A stretch of 64,000 bases of DNA, from assembly GCA_047639475.1 (NCBI GenBank), contig JBLIOD010000007.1, positions 1 to 64,000 on the forward strand, in the 5' to 3' direction. This DNA is from JAAELZ01 sp047639475 (GTDB lineage: Bacteria; Pseudomonadota; Gammaproteobacteria; Arenicellales; Poriferihabitantaceae). This document shows positions 44,956-53,919 of the stretch, in pieces. Below the pieces are notes generated by a model, which was not told where the DNA came from, did no database searches, and saw nothing but the letters and a program-made list of their open reading frames with translations. Positions within the stretch are counted from its first letter, which is position 1; every line of letters begins with the position of its first letter. A program made the position numbers and the translations under genes.

Positions 44956-45014
44956 TATAAAACAAATAAAGTATAGTTGGATGAAATCAATGATAAATAA
45001 CGCTGGCCGCGGCT

Positions 45015-45887
45015 ATGAGAAATTATCCTACTGAATTGCTACGAAGTTTCATTGCGGTACAAGATCACGGCGGCTTTAGTCTGGCTGCGGTGGCGGTGGG
45101 TAGATCACAACCAGCTCTCTCATTACAGATAAAACGCTTGGAGACATTGGTGGGCAATGAACTGATTCGACGAACCAGTCGGGAAGTACAACTTACTGAA
45201 ACGGGAGAGGTAGTGGCTACCTACGCTCGCCGAATTTTAGGACTGAATGATGAACTCACGTTTCGACTGGAAGAGTCTCAACTAAGTGGCACGGTTCGTT
45301 TAGGCATACCGAACGAATTCGCCATGTCATACCTACCCCAAATTTTAGGTGGGTTCTCTAAACGCTATCCTGATGTCAAGCTTGAGGTAGTAAGCCAATT
45401 ATCTAGTGAATTATTGGATCAGCAGCGCGGTGAAAATTTGGATATTGTTATCGCCATTAATAAGGACCAAGTTTATGACCGTAAACCAGTCTGGTCTGAT
45501 GATTTAGTTTGGGTTACTGGTAACGAGATTCCGGAAAACAGAAAAAGTGGTGTTGTCGCGCTGGTGGTGGCACCAGAAGGCTGTGTCTACCGCAGTAAGA
45601 TGTTGGAAAGATTGAAAGAAGAAAAAATACCGTGGCGAATTGCCTACACGGGTACCAGCTATGGCGGCATTAGGGCTGCGGTAATGGCAGGCCTAGGCGT
45701 AACGGCAGTGGCGAGAAGCACGGTAGCCAATGAGTTGCAAGTGGTAAAACACTCCCTGCTATTGCCTAAACTAAGTAAGGTTGATGTACATTTGCATTAC
45801 CTAAGTCGACAGCCAGCAGACTTAGTAGTACGTTTAGCCGAGTTCATACAGCAGAGTTTTGTGAGCGCTCCTATCAAAGGAACTTAA
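45015..45887 (+). CDS. LysR-family transcriptional regulator
   Basis: The 290-residue protein has the N-terminal winged helix (LLRSFIAVQDHGGFSLAAVAVGRSQPALSLQIKRLE, split across about residues 8-43) and a substrate-binding domain from about residue 90 with GTVRLGIPNEFAM. It is divergent from gcvTHP-lipA, so it may control that operon; the effector is unknown. E. coli GcvA is also a LysR protein but the neighbour at 45938 resembles it more. Confidence 0.88.
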   Translation: MRNYPTELLRSFIAVQDHGGFSLAAVAVGRSQPALSLQIKRLETLVGNELIRRTSREVQLTETGEVVATYARRILGLNDELTFRLEESQLSGTVRLGIPNEFAMSYLPQILGGFSKRYPDVKLEVVSQLSSELLDQQRGENLDIVIAINKDQVYDRKPVWSDDLVWVTGNEIPENRKSGVVALVVAPEGCVYRSKMLERLKEEKIPWRIAYTGTSYGGIRAAVMAGLGVTAVARSTVANELQVVKHSLLLPKLSKVDVHLHYLSRQPADLVVRLAEFIQQSFVSAPIKGT

Positions 45888-45937
45888 AACATGACTGTTC
45901 CTTTTGTTGGTTTACCAGTTTGAAAGCCGGTGCAATA

Positions 45938-46873
45938 ATGCGGAACTCACGCCATCAATTACCCCCCCTAAATCCGCTGCCCGCATTTGAAGCTTCTGCG
46001 CGCCTGCTTAGCTTTACGTTAGCGGCTGAAGACTTGGGCGTTTCGCAAGCGGCGATTAGTCAGAGTATTAGTTCACTCGAAAAAAACTTGGGCCAAACGC
46101 TGTTTGAGCGTTCACCACGTAAAATTTCCCTAACCGGCTCAGGGCAACGGTTTCAACATGCTGTGACTGTGGCGCTTGATCTGATTGAAACATCTGCGGT
46201 GTCATTAAGAGGGCAGACTCCTTCAGAAGAGCTGGTGCTTGCTGCTGATGTATCGATGGCGCACCTTTGGCTGTTGCCACGATTTGGCTTTTTCCAAAAG
46301 GAGTTTCCAAATATCGAAGTATTGATTCTGGCGACTGACCGGGAGGAGGAGTGTTTGAGAGAGGGAGTAGACTTAGCCTTGTTATATGGAAATGGTAATT
46401 GGAAAGGCTACGATGCACACTTACTCATAAAGGAAGAGGTTTTTCCGATATGCAGTCCTGAATATATTAAACACAGGCCTCCAATTAACAAACCCGAGGA
46501 TTTGCTCAACGAGACCTTGTTGGACCTTCAAGGGGTTCGCTGGGATTGGGTTGGTTGGCAAGCTTTGTTGGCCGGGAACGGTGTGACCTTAGGGGGCACA
46601 ACTCAAACTTATGGATTCAACAGTTTGCCACTGTTGACCCAAGCTGCTTTGTCAGGACAAGGAGTAGGTTTAGGTTGGGAATCGATGGTAGATGATCAAC
46701 TTAAAGATGGGTCTTTGGTTAAACCGGTTAATATTTCATTAAAAACTGGCCGCGGTTATTATGCGCTTAAGAAATCAAACCTAAGAATGTCACCGGAAGC
46801 CGAAATCCTGTTTGATTGGGTGATTCGAGCAAACCACAGCAATGTGGGCCCAGTGCTTGTAAAAGAGCTTTAA
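45938..46873 (+). CDS. LysR-family regulator, GcvA-like
   Basis: The N-terminus LPPLNPLPAFEASARLLSFT, AAEDLGVSQAAISQSI and LEKNLGQTLFERSPRKISLT is the GcvA/AmpR subgroup pattern. The effector domain follows with LVLAADVSMAHLWLLPRFGFF. I take the ATG at 45938 rather than the TTG at 45920, giving 311 residues. It sits between the gcv cluster and the methylamine-type importer, so it could control either. It is 50 bases after the first lysR and probably cotranscribed. Confidence 0.87.
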   Translation: MRNSRHQLPPLNPLPAFEASARLLSFTLAAEDLGVSQAAISQSISSLEKNLGQTLFERSPRKISLTGSGQRFQHAVTVALDLIETSAVSLRGQTPSEELVLAADVSMAHLWLLPRFGFFQKEFPNIEVLILATDREEECLREGVDLALLYGNGNWKGYDAHLLIKEEVFPICSPEYIKHRPPINKPEDLLNETLLDLQGVRWDWVGWQALLAGNGVTLGGTTQTYGFNSLPLLTQAALSGQGVGLGWESMVDDQLKDGSLVKPVNISLKTGRGYYALKKSNLRMSPEAEILFDWVIRANHSNVGPVLVKEL

Positions 46874-47090
46874 TGGTCAAATGTTCGGTCACTTTTTTAA
46901 GTTTTATTCTAATCGCACTCAATCTATGGATTAATTGAAGTTATAGCGGCGCAGATTTAACTAATGGATTGGTTTCCTAATTAAATCGTTTTATTACAAA
47001 TGGATAAGTGTTTTATTAGTGTGGCTGCATAATCTAAAGCAGTGTATATAGGTAAGCGTAGCTTATGTTTGGCCCAAAACAGGATTGATT

Positions 47091-47122
47091 GGTATTAAAT
47101 TGGGTGAGACCTAATTGATACC
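47091..47122. promoter_or_regulatory. Imperfect dyad upstream of the TMAO/betaine importer
   Basis: GGTATT...GGGT and ACCT...GATACC form a near-palindrome of about 32 bases around GAG. It lies 127 bases before the binding-protein start in a 375-base gap (46874-47248) that has no gene I can support. It is a likely regulator site for this operon. A related GGT/ACC dyad precedes the second importer (57272). Confidence 0.4.
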
Positions 47123-47141
47123 TAAGTGTTGTTAGACTCGG

Positions 47142-47155
47142 TGTACTGATGTACA
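47142..47155. promoter_or_regulatory. Short perfect dyad TGTAC-TGAT-GTACA
   Basis: Five-base arms around four bases, 94 bases before the binding-protein start codon. It may be a second operator in the same promoter region. By itself it could also be chance. Confidence 0.3.
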
Positions 47156-47248
47156 GTTTGGCGTAGTAAGTCATTCTATCGATGGCCGAAATGTAAAATC
47201 TAAATCAGTACTAATTATTTCAATTAGTCAAAACTCGAGAGGAGAAAT

Positions 47249-48187
47249 ATGAATCGTAAAATTACTACAAGCATCGCCGTATTGGCGACATCTGGTTTTC
47301 TAGCTGCTGGCGCCGTAAACGCCGCTAGCGAAGAGCCAATTAAAATTGCTACTCACAACTGGTCAAGTCAGATTGTTATGGCACATGTTATGGGCAACAT
47401 TTTTGAAAGTCTAGGCAATAACGTTGAGTATGTACCTTCTGACGTGCAAGCTTCTTATGAAGCTATTCGTGTGGGTGATATACACGTTCAACCAGAAGTT
47501 TGGCAGTCAACTATGCAAGCGCCTATGGACGTTGCGATGGAAAAAGGCGGAATCATTGATGCAGGTAGCCACAACACACGTACATTTGAAGAAATGGGTG
47601 TTCCAAACTGGGTAATCGAAAAAGATTTATGCCCAGGTTTACCTAACTGGGAAGCGTTGAAGGATTGTTCTGCAAATTTCACTACACCTGATTCAGAAGG
47701 CAAAGGCCGTTGGTTAGAAGGCCCACAAAGCTGGCACGGTGACATCATGCCTAACCGCGTTAAAGGTTTAGGTCTTGATGATAAGTGGACTGTTAAGTTT
47801 GCTGGTGCGGCTGACGCGCTTTGGGCGGAACTAAAAGCAGCAGAAAAAGAAGGTCGCGGTACGATCATCTTTAACTGGTCTCCAAACTTCACTGATGCAG
47901 CGGGTTTCACATTCATCGAATTCCCTCCTTACACTGACGGTTGTCGTGTAGCGGATGGCGGCGACGGCGCATGTGGTTCTCCTGATGGTTGGTTGAAGAA
48001 GGTCGCTCACTATAAGCTACCTAAAACTCACCCATCTGCTTACCGTGCATTGTCTAAGCTAGCATTTACCGCAACTCACATCGGCCAAATGGCTGCAATG
48101 GTTGACGTAGACGGCTTAACTCACTCGGACGCTGGTGCTAAGTGGGTAGCTGACAACGAAGCTGTATGGCAGGCAATGATCAACTAA
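47249..48187 (+). CDS. tmoX: ABC substrate-binding protein, TmoX/ProX type (probable TMAO or betaine)
   Basis: A Sec signal peptide (ending AAGAVNAA) leads to a binding-protein domain of the OpuAC/ProX class: IKIATHNWSSQIVMAHVMG, VEYVPSDVQASYEAIRVGD, EVWQSTMQAPMD, IIFNWSPNF and a C-terminal LTHSDAGAKWVADNEAVWQAMI. AGGAG precedes the ATG. It is the first gene of an operon ending in a TMAO-demethylase-like enzyme, which is why I favour TMAO, as in the TmoXVW system of marine alphaproteobacteria. It lacks the EWWYP stretch seen in the dead paralogue at 38325, so substrate assignment by sequence alone is not safe; betaine, choline or carnitine remain possible. Confidence 0.75.
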   Translation: MNRKITTSIAVLATSGFLAAGAVNAASEEPIKIATHNWSSQIVMAHVMGNIFESLGNNVEYVPSDVQASYEAIRVGDIHVQPEVWQSTMQAPMDVAMEKGGIIDAGSHNTRTFEEMGVPNWVIEKDLCPGLPNWEALKDCSANFTTPDSEGKGRWLEGPQSWHGDIMPNRVKGLGLDDKWTVKFAGAADALWAELKAAEKEGRGTIIFNWSPNFTDAAGFTFIEFPPYTDGCRVADGGDGACGSPDGWLKKVAHYKLPKTHPSAYRALSKLAFTATHIGQMAAMVDVDGLTHSDAGAKWVADNEAVWQAMIN

Positions 48188-48227
48188 TCTTGTATAAGGT
48201 ATAAGTAATATTATTATATCTACTAAG

Positions 48228-48265
48228 ATCTCCCTTGGCCTATACTGTCAAGGGAGATTTTTTTT
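48228..48265 (+). terminator. Intercistronic terminator/attenuator after tmoX
   Basis: ATCTCCCTTG and CAAGGGAGAT form a perfect ten-base stem with an 11-base loop followed by a run of eight Ts. It lies between the binding-protein gene and the ATPase gene of one operon, so it should end most transcripts after tmoX and lower expression of the membrane and ATPase genes. Confidence 0.85.
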
Positions 48266-48301
48266 CCTCCCATCAATTTAGCATTCTACAAATATAAACC
48301 T

Positions 48302-49357
48302 ATGTCTTCTGAAACAACGAACCAAGAAAAACGCGAAGTGGTTATCGAGTGTAAATCTGTTTATAAAGTTTTTGGCGAAGATCCCGAAAAAAGATTACGT
48401 GAAGCAAACGGCGTTGTAGATGCGAAAGCATTTCAGGAAGCAGGTTATATTGTGGGAGTAAATGACGCCAATTTTGAAGTTCATAAAGGCGAAATGTTGG
48501 TTATTATGGGTTTATCTGGTTCAGGTAAATCAACGCTGCTTCGGTGTATATCACGGTTAGGTGATCCCACGTCGGGCACCATTCTTATAGATGGTGAAGA
48601 TATTACCGCTATGAATCCCAAGCAATTAATGGAAATTAGGCGTAACAAAATGGGCATGGTTTTCCAAAACTTTGCTTTGTTACCGCATAAGACAGTATTA
48701 GAGAACATCGCTTTCCCGCTGCAAGTAAAGGGGGTTAGCACCAAAGAGAGCATCGCAAGAGCGATGGAAATGGTGGAACTAGTGGGCTTAACCACTCGCG
48801 AAAATTATTTCCCAAGAGAATTATCAGGCGGCCAACAACAACGTGTCGGGATAGCGCGATCACTCGCTGTTGAGCCCGACATTTGGTTTTTGGACGAACC
48901 TTTTTCAGCACTTGACCCACTTATCCGTAAAGAAATGCAGGATGAGTTTTTAAGGTTGCAGAATATGCTGCAAAAAACCATCTTATTCGTTACGCACGAT
49001 TTTGATGAAGCATTGCGCTTAGCTGACCGCGTTGCCATTATGAAAGACGGTATCATTGAGCAGCTAGATACTCCAGCAAATATTGTATTAAACCCTGCAA
49101 CAGAGTACGTTAATAAATTTACTGCTGAAATTCCTCGGGAGAAAGTGCTGAAAATTAAATCAGTTATGGATCCGGTTGACAGCTCTGAAAAAGTACGTGA
49201 TTTAAAAGTTTCTCAGGATGCGGTTATTGCAACTGTCGCTGAAGCAGTGTTAAGTAGCAAAGACTCGGTTGCGGTCGTCGATGAAGACAATAACGTAGTG
49301 GGTACCCTACACCCTGCTAAAGTACTTAAGGTCTTGTTTGGACATAATGAAGCGTAA
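48302..49357 (+). CDS. ABC transporter ATPase, ProV/OpuAA type
   Basis: Walker A GLSGSGKSTLLR, the Q-loop in MVFQNFALLPH, the signature LSGGQQQRVGIARSLA and Walker B WFLDEPFSALDPL are intact. After about residue 260 the chain has a CBS-like C-terminal region (TVAEAVLSSKDSVAVVDEDNNVVGTLHPAKVL), known in OpuA to sense ionic strength. At 351 residues it is a standard quaternary-amine transporter ATPase. In the TMAO system this would be the TmoV/TmoW partner; I do not assign the letter. Confidence 0.9.
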   Translation: MSSETTNQEKREVVIECKSVYKVFGEDPEKRLREANGVVDAKAFQEAGYIVGVNDANFEVHKGEMLVIMGLSGSGKSTLLRCISRLGDPTSGTILIDGEDITAMNPKQLMEIRRNKMGMVFQNFALLPHKTVLENIAFPLQVKGVSTKESIARAMEMVELVGLTTRENYFPRELSGGQQQRVGIARSLAVEPDIWFLDEPFSALDPLIRKEMQDEFLRLQNMLQKTILFVTHDFDEALRLADRVAIMKDGIIEQLDTPANIVLNPATEYVNKFTAEIPREKVLKIKSVMDPVDSSEKVRDLKVSQDAVIATVAEAVLSSKDSVAVVDEDNNVVGTLHPAKVLKVLFGHNEA

Positions 49358-49371
49358 CCAGGACTCATCAA

Positions 49372-51432
49372 ATGAAATCACTAAAAAACCTGCCTACTTC
49401 ACTACAGTTTCTGGGATTACTGGTTGTTTTCTTCGCGCTTTGTATACTGGTGAACCCATCTGAATCGAATTACTTATGGAGGTTGCCTCCACTACTAAGT
49501 GCCGTTCCAGGAATAATCAATAACTCCGCTGAGTTTTTAATGTACGAATGGCTGCCTATTGATGTATACGACCCAGCTATTGAGGAGTATGAACAGCAGC
49601 CATTATTTAGAGAAATAACGCGTGGTATCTCAGGCGGCGTGCTTTTCTTAATTACGTTCATTCGGGAGATATTACTAGGTGGTGTAAAAACCATTGTCGC
49701 TTTCAGTAGCTGGAACTGGGTGGGCGAAAACAAATGGGCAAAGTGGCCCGCACTACCTTGGACAGTGATCGCCTTCGGCGCTACTATGCTGGCTTATAGA
49801 CTAGGCGGAAAAGGACTGGCGTTGTTAACGGCTTGTGCAACGATATATATGTCTTTGTTTGGTCAATGGGAACCCACCATGCAAACCTTGTCTTTTGTAT
49901 TGGTTGCAGCCCCTATATCAGTAGTGCTAGGTCTCTTGTTGGGGATTTGGGCTTATAAGAATAGTAAAGTTGAAATGGTATTGTCACCGCTGCTTAATGT
50001 TGCACAGACCATGCCGCACTTTTCTTACTTGGTACCCATTACCGCATTTTTCGGCGTAGGAAATCACGCTGGTGCGATTGCCACTATTATTTTTGCAACG
50101 CCCCCCATGGTGCGTTTGACTATACTGGGGCTGAGAAATATTCCTCCAGAAGTGATAGAAGCGGGAAGAATGAGCGGCTGCACTGAGTTTCAACTCATGT
50201 ATAAGGTGCTTGTTCCTACTGCGAGAAGAGATATTCTGATCGGCGTTAACCAAGTCATTATGCAATGTTTGGCTATGTCAGTTATTGCCTCTTTTATCGG
50301 GGCAACAGGTCTGGGTTATAACTTACTGATTGCGTTGAACTCACTTAAAGTTGGTAAGGCGTTGGAAATGGGTCTTTGCATCGTTTTACTGGCGGTAGTT
50401 TTGGATAAAATGTCTCTGGCTTGGGCAAACAAGCAAACAGATTACTTTGCTGATTTGAGTTTTTTCGATCGCAATAAGTTCGCAATATACTTGGGGATTG
50501 CTTTAGTGGTGGGCTCCATTATTGCTTACATCGCTTCGTTTTTCTTTAAGGAAGGCTTTAATTACCTCTATATCGTGCCTACCGACAAAGGCTTCACCAC
50601 GCATGAATTCTGGCAAGCCGGCGTTGATTGGATATGGGATGCCTTCTTTTACCCCTTAAAGACGTTTAACGAATTCCTTATTGTGGAAATTCTGATTCCG
50701 ATGAAGAACGCCTATTTGGCGATGCCTGTAGTAGCGACTTTCGTATTGATAATGGGCACTGGCTATATAATCGGAGGGGTTAAATCTGCACTAATCGTGG
50801 GTAGTTTGTTATTATTTATCGCGCTTTCAGAGTACTGGGATAGGGCATTGATAACCGCTTACATGGCTTCATTCGCGGTTATTACAGCAACCATCATTGG
50901 CGTTACTGCGGGCACCTTATGCGCGCAAAATTCTTTTGCTAGCAAAAGCATTTTGCTGGTATGTGATTTCTTCCAAACCTTTCCGTCATTCATCTACTTG
51001 ATTCCGGTGATTATGTTGTTTGGTGTCACCGATACATCGGTGCTTATTGCAGCGATTGTTTACGCCATGATACCCGCAACTCGTTACACCGTTGAAGGTT
51101 TGCGTGCAGTGCCCACAGCGTTACAAGACGCGGGGTCAATGTCTGGAGTAAACAGATTCCAGCGGTGGATTAGTATCGAGTTACCTTATGCGTTTCCACA
51201 TATGCTATTGGGGATAAATCAAACCGTGGTTTTCTCCTTGTTTATGGTCATTATAGGCGCATTCATTGGCACCACTGATCTTGGTCAACTTATCTTGAAA
51301 GCTTTGTCTGATAAACAAGGTATAGGTATTGGTTTGACTCTCGGCTTATGCGTTGCTTTTATCGGCTTGATTGCAGACCACCTAATTCGGACGTGGGCTG
51401 ATAAGCGGAAAAAAGCACTGGGACTAGTTTAG
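49372..51432 (+). CDS. Fused double-domain ABC permease (ProW-like)
   Basis: The 686-residue protein contains two complete permease domains: the first around residues 170-350 (SVVLGLLLGIWAYKNSKVEM, AQTMPHFSYLVPITAFFGVG, EVIEAGRMSGCT) and the second around 495-680 (TAGTLCAQNSF, FQTFPSFIYLIPVIMLFGV, ALQDAGSMSGVNRF, the EAA-like loop). Each has its own coupling helix. One gene therefore supplies both halves of the channel, unlike the single-domain permease of the second importer at 54949. It follows the ATPase by 14 bases. In the TMAO system it would be the other TmoV/TmoW component. Confidence 0.88.
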   Translation: MKSLKNLPTSLQFLGLLVVFFALCILVNPSESNYLWRLPPLLSAVPGIINNSAEFLMYEWLPIDVYDPAIEEYEQQPLFREITRGISGGVLFLITFIREILLGGVKTIVAFSSWNWVGENKWAKWPALPWTVIAFGATMLAYRLGGKGLALLTACATIYMSLFGQWEPTMQTLSFVLVAAPISVVLGLLLGIWAYKNSKVEMVLSPLLNVAQTMPHFSYLVPITAFFGVGNHAGAIATIIFATPPMVRLTILGLRNIPPEVIEAGRMSGCTEFQLMYKVLVPTARRDILIGVNQVIMQCLAMSVIASFIGATGLGYNLLIALNSLKVGKALEMGLCIVLLAVVLDKMSLAWANKQTDYFADLSFFDRNKFAIYLGIALVVGSIIAYIASFFFKEGFNYLYIVPTDKGFTTHEFWQAGVDWIWDAFFYPLKTFNEFLIVEILIPMKNAYLAMPVVATFVLIMGTGYIIGGVKSALIVGSLLLFIALSEYWDRALITAYMASFAVITATIIGVTAGTLCAQNSFASKSILLVCDFFQTFPSFIYLIPVIMLFGVTDTSVLIAAIVYAMIPATRYTVEGLRAVPTALQDAGSMSGVNRFQRWISIELPYAFPHMLLGINQTVVFSLFMVIIGAFIGTTDLGQLILKALSDKQGIGIGLTLGLCVAFIGLIADHLIRTWADKRKKALGLV

Positions 51433-51475
51433 TCCTTTCCATAAAATTTTAACCTTTTTACACTAGGGCACAGTT

Positions 51476-53845
51476 ATGTCTATAGCACTTGAGTTGAAAC
51501 GCTCAAACGAAATCCTAACACCGGGTCTTTTTGGTACTGATCTTGGTAGTGAACGACACCGAGTAGAAGGGGGTGGCGCGGTGGCTCTACCCATCTACGC
51601 AGGTGATTTTATCGAGATTGTCGACAAGCAGGGCAGACAGTCGGTTTGCGTTGCAGGCTTTGACAGTTTGGGCGCGGCCCGCACTGCTGAGCTTGGCTTA
51701 CAACCCAATGCAAAAGGCGACTTGATACAAGCATGCTTTTTAAATGGTGGTACTGGAGCTGATCGATTAGAGGCGAAATTAAAAGCAGTGAATATTGATT
51801 TGCCCAATTCACCTGTAGCGCACCTGTTAACCGACGAAACCCCAGCTGGTTCTTCCGTCACTTTCACAGCGGAAACGGATTTACTGACGATTATTTGCGC
51901 CCCCGGCGCCCCCATGTCGTTTGCCGGCACGGGGATAGATTTGCCGGCAACAGAAGTAATAGTCTACATTCGACGCGCTAATATTCAGCAAGCAGCTGAT
52001 TTTGCGCTGCCAGATCCTTTAGCCGATCCAATGGATGAAATAAGGGTTCACGCAAGTACTGCAGTTGCCTACGAAGTTAAACAAGGCGACTATATTCAAA
52101 TTCAAGATGTTGCAGGGCGGCAGTGTTCTGATTTTCAGTGTTTTAGCGCTGAGAAGCTTGATCAAGGAATAGAGCGTAGTCTAGACGCGACAGCGACTCG
52201 TTCTATGATGGGTTCGGTTTATCCTGGTCCAGGCTTGAATTCAAAGTTTTATGATACCGACCTAGAGCCGTTGATCCAAGTAGTACAAGATACCTGCGGT
52301 AGACACGATAGTTTTGGTGTGGCTTGTACTTCCAAGTACTATGATGAAGCAGGTTATCCAGGCCATGTAAATTGTTCCGACAACTTCAATAGAGTCCTTG
52401 ATCCTTATCCGGTCGGTAAACGTAAAGGTTGGATGGCGATGAACTTGTTTTTTAACACCTTCTTTGATGATAACTTTCAGCTGTTGTTTGATGACCCTTG
52501 GTCAAGGCCAGGTGACTTTGTGCTAATGAAAGCGCTAAAAGATTTGGTCTGCCTTACATCAGCTTGCCCTTGTGATATCGACGCCGCAAACGGCTGGGTT
52601 CCAACTGATATACATGTAAGAACCTATAGTAAAACCAACTTATTCAAGCAAGCAATTGCTTATCGTAAAACCACAGACGCACCACCTGTTATGACACAAG
52701 AAACTGGATTCCACGCACGTACATCTCTGCACACTAGAAACTTCGTTGAGTACAATGGCTATTGGTTAGCCAATAATTTCACTAAGTATGGCGCTCTCGA
52801 AGAATATTGGGCGTGCCGCAAAGGCGTTGTTATGACTGACCTATCGCCACTTCGTAAATATGAAGTTGTTGGCCCTGATGCAGAATTGCTTATGCAAACC
52901 TGTGTCACTCGGGATATTCGTAAACTCGCGGTTGGGCAAGTTGTTTACACGGGCATCTGTTACCCCAACGGCGGCATGATTGATGATGGCACCGTATTTA
53001 GAATTGGTAAAGATAATTTCCGTTGGATTGGCGGTTGTGAAAGTTCGGGTGATTGGATTAGAACCCAAGCAACGGAGTTAGGATTGCGGGCATGGGTTAA
53101 AAACTCTACTCCAGACATGTGTAATCTACAAGTTCAAGGCCCCAAAAGCCTTGATACTTTGAGAGACATCATTTGGACCCGTGAGGATCAAGCGAGGATA
53201 GATGAGCTAGGCTGTTTTAAGTTTTCTATTGCGCGAGTTGGTGGAGAGTTAGGTATTCCAATTCTAGTTTCTAGAACAGGTTATACCGGAGAGCAAGGCT
53301 ACGAAATATTCTGTCATCCTTCTGATGGTCCCGCAGTATGGGATGCGGTATGGGAAGCAGGGCAGCCTTTCGACGTCAAGCCATTAGGCCTAGAAGCTTT
53401 GGACATGCTGAGGATTGAAGCAGGTTTAATTTTTGCTGGTTATGAATTTTGTGACCAAACAGATCCGTTTGAAGCCGGTATTGGATTTACCGTGCCACTA
53501 AAGACAAAAGAAGATGACTTTATCGGGAAAGATGCACTTATCAAGCGCAAGGCGACGCCGCAACGTAAGCTCGTTGGTTTAGAGCTTAACGGCGGCGAAA
53601 TTGCGGGTAACGGCGATGGTGTATTCGTAGGGCGAAATCAAGTAGGTCAGATCACCAGTGGTGTTATGTCTCCTATCTTGGGCAAGAACATCGCGCTATG
53701 TAGAATGTCAGTGGGTTATACCAAGCCGGGAACAAAAGTTGAAGTGGGCAAGCTAGATGGGCATCAGAAACGGATACCGGCGGAAGTAACAAAGTTTCCA
53801 CACTTTGATCCAACAAAAGAAAGAGTGCGGGGCAACTACGAGTAG
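51476..53845 (+). CDS. tdm: Trimethylamine N-oxide demethylase-type DUF1989-GcvT fusion
   Basis: The 789-residue protein has three parts: a degenerate DUF1989-like region (about residues 25-175), a full DUF1989 domain (about 185-385) and a GcvT-type tetrahydrofolate-binding domain (about 425-775). The DUF1989 part keeps RHDSFGVAC (His277, Cys284) and SACPCD (Cys364, Cys366), the likely zinc ligands. The GcvT part has MTDLSPLRKYEVVGPDAE, GGMIDDGTVFRIG, SRTGYTGEQGYEIF and a C-terminal GQITSGVMSPILG. This order and length match Tdm, which splits TMAO to dimethylamine and formaldehyde, with tetrahydrofolate accepting the C1 unit. It follows the importer genes by 43 bases. The GcvT-only DMSP demethylase DmdA is about half this size, so it is not DmdA. 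The substrate assignment is from architecture and context. Confidence 0.75.
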   Translation: MSIALELKRSNEILTPGLFGTDLGSERHRVEGGGAVALPIYAGDFIEIVDKQGRQSVCVAGFDSLGAARTAELGLQPNAKGDLIQACFLNGGTGADRLEAKLKAVNIDLPNSPVAHLLTDETPAGSSVTFTAETDLLTIICAPGAPMSFAGTGIDLPATEVIVYIRRANIQQAADFALPDPLADPMDEIRVHASTAVAYEVKQGDYIQIQDVAGRQCSDFQCFSAEKLDQGIERSLDATATRSMMGSVYPGPGLNSKFYDTDLEPLIQVVQDTCGRHDSFGVACTSKYYDEAGYPGHVNCSDNFNRVLDPYPVGKRKGWMAMNLFFNTFFDDNFQLLFDDPWSRPGDFVLMKALKDLVCLTSACPCDIDAANGWVPTDIHVRTYSKTNLFKQAIAYRKTTDAPPVMTQETGFHARTSLHTRNFVEYNGYWLANNFTKYGALEEYWACRKGVVMTDLSPLRKYEVVGPDAELLMQTCVTRDIRKLAVGQVVYTGICYPNGGMIDDGTVFRIGKDNFRWIGGCESSGDWIRTQATELGLRAWVKNSTPDMCNLQVQGPKSLDTLRDIIWTREDQARIDELGCFKFSIARVGGELGIPILVSRTGYTGEQGYEIFCHPSDGPAVWDAVWEAGQPFDVKPLGLEALDMLRIEAGLIFAGYEFCDQTDPFEAGIGFTVPLKTKEDDFIGKDALIKRKATPQRKLVGLELNGGEIAGNGDGVFVGRNQVGQITSGVMSPILGKNIALCRMSVGYTKPGTKVEVGKLDGHQKRIPAEVTKFPHFDPTKERVRGNYE

Positions 53846-53868
53846 TCATTTGTTTTTTCGTTACGCAC

Positions 53869-53898
53869 AAAAAAGCCGAACATTAGTTCGGCTTTTTT
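53869..53898. terminator. Bidirectional terminator between the two importer operons
   Basis: GCCGAA-CATTAG-TTCGGC flanked by AAAAAA on the left and TTTTTT on the right. It serves the tdm operon on the plus strand and the second importer's ATPase gene on the minus strand. Confidence 0.9.
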
Positions 53899-53919
53899 TA
53901 TATCTAACTACTTATAGCG

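Noticed and set aside
44869..45014. Glycine riboswitch ahead of gcvT
   Set aside because: No aptamer core or tandem structure could be seen in the 146 bases.
51476..53845. DMSP demethylase DmdA or sarcosine/dimethylglycine dehydrogenase
   Set aside because: DmdA is GcvT-only and about half the length; the dehydrogenases need an FAD fold, which is absent here in favour of DUF1989.
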